DNA from: Nocardia sp. CC227C
GTDB lineage: Bacteria; Actinomycetota; Actinomycetes; Mycobacteriales; Mycobacteriaceae
Direction: 5' to 3'
DNA: 64,000 nucleotides
Assembly: GCF_030767025.1 (NCBI RefSeq)
Contig: NZ_JASITE010000003.1
Span: 310,001 to 374,000 of the forward strand
Positions 59,522 through 64,000 of the stretch are shown in pieces. Below the pieces are notes generated by a model that was given only the letters and a program-made list of their open reading frames with translations, was not told the origin of the DNA and searched no databases. A program made the position numbers and the translations under genes. The number at the start of each line of letters is the position of its first letter. Position 1 is the first letter of the stretch.

Positions 59522-60822
59522 TACGTGTACGCGGCGACGCCGACGACCACCAGGACGACGAACAGCACCAGCAGCGCCGTGGCGGTGTTCCGGTGGTCGC
59601 GAGGCGCGGTCGGATGCTGGTGTGCGGCCCGGATTTCCGGCAGTTCCCGGGTCAGCAGGTCGACGCGGGCCGCGTCCACCCATCCGCGCAGCCGGGGCCA
59701 CGCGCCGGGCACGATGTCGTGGGTGAATCCGACCGCATCGCCGTCCCGGCTGATCAGGCGGGCGCGGCCGAACTCCGCGAGTACGGCGGCGGCCGCATCC
59801 GGATCGGCGGTGCGGCGCAACAGGTCCGGGTGCACGGCGCGGCGGCGGATGTCGCGGGCATCGCGCCGGATGGCGACGAGTTCCGGCAGTACCGCCGCGG
59901 CGGCCGCCTGCTGCTCGGCGGTGAGCGCGTCCCAGGCGTGTTCCGCGGTCGCGGCCACCGCACCCGGAATGCCGCCGGTGCTGCGGTATCCGGCGATGGT
60001 GAGGCGGTGGCCCGAGCGGTGCCGCCAGGTCGCGGCCAGTGCATGGGAGAACAGCGGGAGCGTGCCCGGGTCGTAGCTGTGGCGGTCGTGGTGGTCGCGG
60101 ACGCCGCACAGGTCGGTGATGATCAGCTCGTCGAGCCCGGGTTCCAGTTCGAGTCCGGCGAGGCGGGCGGGGCCGGTGATGGCCTGGGCCAGTTCGTCGG
60201 GTCGCATCGGGCCGAGTATGTAGCTGCGTTTCTCCAGTGCGCCTTGCAGGCTCGAATAGGTGAGGCAGTGGGCGTAGAAGTCGGCGCGCAGGGCCAGTAC
60301 CACGGCGGCGGTGTGCTCGGTGGCGCAGCGGTGCAGGGCGGCGAGGAATTCCGCACGGGCGCTTTCGCTCTCGCAGGCGGTGAAGAACTCCTCGAACTGG
60401 TCGACAATGAGCAGGCGCTGCCGGTCGAGCCGCTGGGCGGTGAGCGCGGTGACGATGTCGTCGGCGGTGAGGTCGGCGTCGCCGTCGATGCCGTAGGCGG
60501 CGGCCAGGGCGGTGATCGGGTCGGGGCCGGGGACGACGGTGGTGACGTCCCAGTCGCTCACCGCGGGGATCAGTCCGGCCGCCAGCAGTGACGATTTGCC
60601 CGCCCCGCTGGCCCCGATGAGGATCACCATGCCGCTCGCGTCACCGGCCGCCTCGCGCACCAGGTCGGCGAATTCCGCTGTGGCATGGGTGCGCCCGAAG
60701 AACAGGTCGCGGTCCCGGCGCTGGTAGGGGGCGAGCCCGAGGTACGGACAGTCGAACTCGTCGGCATCGTCGGGGGTCCGGGTGGGGGCCTCGTACTCCG
60801 TCGTGGTCTCGCCGCTCACCAT
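59521..60822 (-). CDS. STAND-type NTPase with C-terminal membrane anchor
   Basis: 433 residues from ATG 60822, seven bases after GAGGA. The N-terminus has the nSTAND1 entry motif CPYLGLAPYQRRDRDLFFGR, then Walker A ILIGASGAGKSSLLAAG, Walker B LLIVDQFEEFF, ALRADFYAHC and the winged-helix-like region to about residue 380. STAND proteins normally carry WD40 or TPR sensor repeats after this; here the protein ends instead in one hydrophobic helix (TALLVLFVVLVVVGVAAYT), so it should be tail-anchored with the NTPase in the cytosol. Members of this class act as signal-switch NTPases, sometimes in immunity or regulated cell death. Partner unknown. Confidence 0.88.
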   Translation of the reverse strand: MVSGETTTEYEAPTRTPDDADEFDCPYLGLAPYQRRDRDLFFGRTHATAEFADLVREAAGDASGMVILIGASGAGKSSLLAAGLIPAVSDWDVTTVVPGPDPITALAAAYGIDGDADLTADDIVTALTAQRLDRQRLLIVDQFEEFFTACESESARAEFLAALHRCATEHTAAVVLALRADFYAHCLTYSSLQGALEKRSYILGPMRPDELAQAITGPARLAGLELEPGLDELIITDLCGVRDHHDRHSYDPGTLPLFSHALAATWRHRSGHRLTIAGYRSTGGIPGAVAATAEHAWDALTAEQQAAAAAVLPELVAIRRDARDIRRRAVHPDLLRRTADPDAAAAVLAEFGRARLISRDGDAVGFTHDIVPGAWPRLRGWVDAARVDLLTRELPEIRAAHQHPTAPRDHRNTATALLVLFVVLVVVGVAAYT

Positions 60823-60911
60823 GTTCTGTCCTCGATCTTCCCGAGTGCCGGTTGACCGGCCGTACCGCGTCGACCGCCCCAGTGTCGCATCCGTTGTCGC
60901 CTGGAATGCGA

Positions 60912-60943
60912 ACGGCCCCTGAACCATTCGGGTCAGGGGCCGT
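60912..60943. terminator. Terminator of the PspC/LiaF-type operon
   Basis: ACGGCCCCTGA (60912-60922) pairs perfectly with 60933-60943 around a 10-base loop, 13 bases past the stop of the minus-strand membrane gene at 60956. Confidence 0.7.
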
Positions 60944-60955
60944 ACTCGGTGGCGA

Positions 60956-61150
60956 CTACTCCCGGTGTTTGCGCGGTGAGATCACCAGCAGCACGCCGAC
61001 CACGATGGCGGTGAGCACCACGATCCAGCCGAAGGACAGTCCCTCGGGCCAGGAGTGCGGGCCGATGAAGGCCCAGACGCTCACCAGCAGGCCGAGGACC
61101 CCGGCGAGGAGGAGTGAGAACGACGGACGGCGGGTCTTGTTGTCAGCCAT
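60956..61150 (-). CDS. Small two-helix membrane protein
   Basis: 64 residues from ATG 61150, overlapping the upstream PspC gene by eight bases. Two hydrophobic helices (SLLLAGVLGLLVSVWAFIG and SFGWIVVLTAIVVGVLLVIS) with basic ends (MADNKTRRP, SPRKHRE). No family is recognised. As last gene of a coupled operon with the LiaF-like protein it is probably a small accessory subunit of an envelope-stress membrane complex; that role is inference. Confidence 0.8.
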   Translation of the reverse strand: MADNKTRRPSFSLLLAGVLGLLVSVWAFIGPHSWPEGLSFGWIVVLTAIVVGVLLVISPRKHRE

Positions 61151-62924
61151 GCTGCACCTCCACGGATCCCATGCTCATGTCAACGGTCAGGTCGAGAATC
61201 GGGCCCTCGGCGGGGCCGACGATGCCGGGGGGACAGTTCGCCTCGCCCATATTCGCCGAGCAGTCGAAGCGCACCCGCAGATCGTTCGGCACGATGACGC
61301 GGATCTCACCCATCGCCCCTTCGATCCTGGTGGCGCGGTCCTCGGTGAGGCGCAGGTTGTTCAGGTCCAGGGTGGCGGAGCCGAAGGCCCACGAGTACTC
61401 CGGGGCCAGTTCGGCGGCGTCCTGCACCACCCAGACCCGCTCGCCCATCCCGCCGCGGTCGAATTCGATCGGGCCGATGAGCGAGGCCAGCAGGACGAAT
61501 CCGGCCAGTGGGGCGAGCACCACCATGAGTCCGTAACCGCGCCGGGCGAACGCGCCGACGATGAGGCCCAGCGCCACCACCGCCAGCGCGGCCGCGCCGA
61601 TCCGGCCCGGGGTCATCCAGTCCACCCCGGCCGCGGCGGCCGCACCCGCGGCGGCCGCGGCGAGGATGGCCAGACCGATGACGGTGGGGGTCAGGCGGGA
61701 GCGCGGCCGCTTGGGCGGGGCCTGCACCGGCATCACGTGGGATGCGTTGGGCTCCGGGAGATCCCAGGCGAGCGGGGCCACGCCGAGCGGATCCCAGCCC
61801 GGCGGGGTGGGGCCGAAGTCCGGCGAGATGGGGGCGGGGCCGTAGGCGCGGCGCTCCGGCTCGGAGGCGGCGGGAATCCGGTGCGGGGCCGGGTCGTCGC
61901 CCTGGCGCGGGCCGGGCGGGTTCGTATCCGGCGCCGGATCATCCGGGTCCGACGGCTCGTCCGTGGCGGTCGCGCGATCTTTCCGCAGGATGACCGATTC
62001 CACCACGTCACCGTCGACGCGCAGCACCTCGGTGCGCGTCTCGCTCTCGGTCGGCGCGGCCGGTGCCGGATCGCCCTCGGACACGGCCGAATCCGCGGTG
62101 GGGAGCTTCGCGGTGGGGGTGGGCTCACCCTTGGACAGCTCGACGGTCGGGGTCGGGTCGCCGTCGGTCGTCGAGGAGGTCCCGCCGCCGGACCGTTCGG
62201 ACTCGGCGGGCTTCGGCAGCACTTCGGTGCGGGCGGTGGCGTTCGAATCGTTCTCGCGCATCGGTGGTTCCGCGCGCAGTTCGCTGGCGGCGGCCTGCCG
62301 CGCCGGGTCGGGCTCGTAGTGGTCGGGCAGCGTGGTGTACGGCCCGTACGGTGAGGTGGTGCCCGGGTATCCGGTCCACTGCGGTGAGCCGGGGAACGCG
62401 GTGCCCGGGTAGCCGGTGGTCGTCGGATAACCCATCGCGGCGAATCCCGAATCCAGGCTTCCCACCGGCGGTTCCGGCTGCCGCTGGTAGAGCAGCCACC
62501 AGCCGCCCAGCATGAGCGCGAAGCTGATGAGTCCGGAGCCGCCGAGTCCGGTGCCGACGGGTCCGGCGGTCATGATCGCGATGCCCAGCGCCACCATCAA
62601 CACGATGGTCTTGGTGTGCGACTGCGAACTGCTTCCCTTCCCGAACAGCGATTCGGCGGCCGACGCCTCGTCGCCCTCCTGTCGCATGAGCACCCAGCTC
62701 GCCAGGTACAGGACGATGCCCGCGCCGCCGAAGAAGGCCGAGATCACGAAGGCGACCCGCACCAGCACCGGATCGACGTTGTACCGCCGACCGAATCCGG
62801 CGGCCACGCCCGCGATCGGCCCCTGCCGCGGCATTCGTACCGGCCGGGTGTGCCAGAGATGATGAAGCTGATCGCTGAAGCTGCCCCGTCCGGCGCCACT
62901 GGACCAGTCGCTCGCTGAGTTCAT
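61143..62924 (-). CDS. PspC-domain protein with LiaF-like C-terminus
   Basis: 593 residues from ATG 62924, which overlaps the stop of the upstream short gene (ATGA). Residues 25-95 form a PspC domain (RMPRQGPIAGVAAGFGRRYN, VRVAFVISAFFGGAGIVLYL). Two helices follow near 120-165, then a long Pro/Glu/Asp-rich cytosolic or external linker to about 400, several more helices (LTPTVIGLAILAAAAAGAAA; VVLAPLAGFVLLASLIGPI) and a C-terminal beta domain with repeated short strands (FGSATLDLNNLRL, GAMGEIRVIVPNDL) as in LiaF/DUF4097-type proteins. This fits an envelope-stress sensor module; the divergent gene is a PspC histidine kinase. Confidence 0.88.
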   Translation of the reverse strand: MNSASDWSSGAGRGSFSDQLHHLWHTRPVRMPRQGPIAGVAAGFGRRYNVDPVLVRVAFVISAFFGGAGIVLYLASWVLMRQEGDEASAAESLFGKGSSSQSHTKTIVLMVALGIAIMTAGPVGTGLGGSGLISFALMLGGWWLLYQRQPEPPVGSLDSGFAAMGYPTTTGYPGTAFPGSPQWTGYPGTTSPYGPYTTLPDHYEPDPARQAAASELRAEPPMRENDSNATARTEVLPKPAESERSGGGTSSTTDGDPTPTVELSKGEPTPTAKLPTADSAVSEGDPAPAAPTESETRTEVLRVDGDVVESVILRKDRATATDEPSDPDDPAPDTNPPGPRQGDDPAPHRIPAASEPERRAYGPAPISPDFGPTPPGWDPLGVAPLAWDLPEPNASHVMPVQAPPKRPRSRLTPTVIGLAILAAAAAGAAAAAGVDWMTPGRIGAAALAVVALGLIVGAFARRGYGLMVVLAPLAGFVLLASLIGPIEFDRGGMGERVWVVQDAAELAPEYSWAFGSATLDLNNLRLTEDRATRIEGAMGEIRVIVPNDLRVRFDCSANMGEANCPPGIVGPAEGPILDLTVDMSMGSVEVQHG

Positions 62925-63079
62925 GCTCCCATGGTCGCGCCGCCCGCCGCCCACCCGCATCGGGGTTCACCCTGAAAAAGGGCCTGAACTCCGCCGACCA
63001 GTCGCCGGATGGGCGGTAGGGCAGCCGCCACCAACCCCGACATCGCCACCACGGCGAGTCGGCGCAGACGCGCCTTGCT
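62921..63079 (-). CDS. Small membrane peptide coupled to the PspC/LiaF gene
   Basis: A 52-residue open frame from GTG 63079 with a strong GGAGG six bases upstream. It reads MSKARLRRLAVVAMSGLVAA (with GTG as Met), one hydrophobic segment, then a basic RRLVGG, and ends GGATMGA. Its TGA overlaps the next ATG (ATGA at 62921-62924), so it is translationally coupled. Ribosome site and overlap argue for a real gene despite its size. No family known. Confidence 0.6.
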   Translation of the reverse strand, partial: SKARLRRLAVVAMSGLVAAALPPIRRLVGGVQALFQGEPRCGWAAGGATMGA

Positions 63080-63292
63080 CACTTGATCCTCCAGCGTCGT
63101 CGCTCGTATCGCCGACATACTTACTCGGCGGTCAGATGCCAGCTCACAGCACATGACAGCAATGCGCTATCGGCAGCCGGCCGAGCATTGCCCGGTCCGG
63201 CTGTGCATGTGCACAAGCCCCTCGGCCTCAGGGTGTGAATCCGGGTGTTACCGGATGCCGCGGTGTCGGGTGTGCGTGCCACTATCGAAGGC

Positions 63293-64000
63293 ATGTACCC
63301 ACCGGTGCCCTTCTTCGACCCTGCCCAGGGGCAGGCCGTCGCGCCCGTGCCGCGGCTGACGCGGCGCTCCGGCGGGCGGATCGTCGGGGGCGTGGCCGGT
63401 GGGCTCGCCGATCATCTCGGTGTCGACGTGTTCAAGGTGCGGATGGCCTTCGTTCTGCTGTCCGCGCTGGCCGGGGCGGGAATCCTGGCGTACGGACTGC
63501 TGTGGATCTTCACCCCGGGCGGTGGGGACGACACCCCGCCGTCGGCGCGGGAGCGGCGGCAGGGCATCGGGTTGGCGCTGCTCGGCCTGGCGCTGTCGGT
63601 GGCCATGGCGTGGGTGTTCAGCGGGACCGCCGCCCAGGTGATCGGGCCGATCATCGTGGTGGCGGTCGGCGCGGCCCTGGTGTGGCGCGAATTCGACGAG
63701 GACGGCCCGCGCTCGGTGCTCGGCCTGCCCGCCAGGGCGTCGGTGGTGACCTGGGCGCGCATCGTCGGCGGGGCCACCCTCATCGTGGTCGGTCTCGGCG
63801 TGGTGGTGCTGGCGCGCATCGACCTGAGTTCGCTCGGTTCGGCGCTGCTGGCGGTGGCGGTCACCCTGATCGGTGCGGGACTGCTCACCGTGCCGCTGTG
63901 GCTGCGCATGATGCGCGCGCTCAACGACGAGCGCTCCGCCCGCATTCGCAATGAGGAGCGTGAGGAGATCGCCTCGCATCTGCACGATTCCGTATTGCAG
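63293..64000 (+). CDS. PspC-domain sensor histidine kinase (runs off right edge)
   Basis: 236 codons are visible from ATG 63293. Residues 20-80 are a PspC domain (RRSGGRIVGGVAGGLADHLG, VRMAFVLLSALAGAGILAYG). Four more helices follow to about residue 205, and the sequence ends in REEIASHLHDSVLQ, the HisKA_3 phosphoacceptor box with the His that is autophosphorylated. The catalytic domain and any response regulator lie beyond the window. It is divergent from the LiaF-like operon, so the two probably form one envelope-stress module. CACTAT seven bases before the ATG, without a ribosome site, could be a leaderless promoter. Confidence 0.93.
   Translation, partial: MYPPVPFFDPAQGQAVAPVPRLTRRSGGRIVGGVAGGLADHLGVDVFKVRMAFVLLSALAGAGILAYGLLWIFTPGGGDDTPPSARERRQGIGLALLGLALSVAMAWVFSGTAAQVIGPIIVVAVGAALVWREFDEDGPRSVLGLPARASVVTWARIVGGATLIVVGLGVVVLARIDLSSLGSALLAVAVTLIGAGLLTVPLWLRMMRALNDERSARIRNEEREEIASHLHDSVLQ

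Noticed and set aside
57626..60109. An 827-codon minus-strand open frame across guaA
   Set aside because: Antisense to guaA and out of frame with the STAND gene; composition is non-protein-like.

Overview
The window is high-GC actinobacterial DNA and most likely comes from Nocardia or a close mycolic-acid relative. The basis is established gene order. The window carries, in the same overall order as Mycobacterium tuberculosis Rv3448 down to Rv3396c, eccD4-eccC4-Rv3446c, rplM-rpsI-glmM, glmS, nnr, alr-tsaE-tsaB-rimI-tsaD, groES-groEL1, whiB3, Rv3415c-sigD-rsdA, Rv3412, guaB2-guaB3 and guaA. Blocks absent from that mycobacterial backbone are interleaved with it.

Layout. 1-6.2 kb: part of an ESX-4 type VII secretion locus (EccD N-terminus, EccC ATPase, an Rv3446c-type protein and two WXG100 proteins). 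6.4-12.2 kb: two paralogous lipoproteins, a transmembrane Ser/Thr kinase and a divergent FHA protein. 12.2-13.7 kb: a zinc metallopeptidase lipoprotein. 13.9-17.1 kb: a small accessory island (three small genes, a divergent HTH-TPR regulator and a frameshifted gene remnant). 17.2-22.6 kb: an Rv1747-like FHA-FHA-ABC exporter and two proteins with low-complexity tails. 22.9-25.5 kb: rplM-rpsI and glmM. 25.5-28 kb: an ABC-F protein, a PspC protein and a small acidic protein. 28.4-31.3 kb: a probable type VII substrate pair, 104 and 728 residues. 31.3-33.7 kb: a three-gene HTH/DUF5753 module divergent from a resolvase-like gene broken by an in-frame amber codon. 33.8-43.4 kb: a hydrolase-like protein without its nucleophile, glmS, a cupredoxin lipoprotein, nnr, alr and the tsaE-tsaB-rimI-tsaD operon. 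43.5-47.8 kb: an Hsp70-like membrane protein and CIRCE-controlled groES-groEL1. 47.9-52.8 kb: a sigK/truncated-rskA pair, whiB3, an Rv3415c-like gene and sigD-rsdA. 53-59.5 kb: the Rv3412-like protein, guaB2, guaB3, a hydrolase and guaA. 59.5-64 kb: a membrane-anchored STAND NTPase, a LiaF/PspC-type envelope operon and the start of a divergent PspC histidine kinase.

How the genes work together. Several groups serve the cell envelope: type VII secretion, kinase/FHA signalling, GlmM and GlmS (UDP-GlcNAc precursors), Alr (D-alanine), and the PspC/LiaF cluster. Other groups are regulation and stress (SigD/RsdA, SigK/RskA, WhiB3, GroESL1), tRNA t6A synthesis (TsaB, TsaD, TsaE) and GMP synthesis (GuaB2, GuaA).

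Noncoding points of note are a hairpin-forming dispersed element present twice (about 40.8 and 55.5 kb), a 75-base tandem duplication ending in a perfect palindrome (38.9 kb), a CIRCE operator before groES, several stem-loops, and several starts preceded by a -10-like box at leaderless spacing. No tRNA, rRNA, CRISPR array, insertion sequence or prophage was seen. All calls were made by reading the sequence, without database searches.
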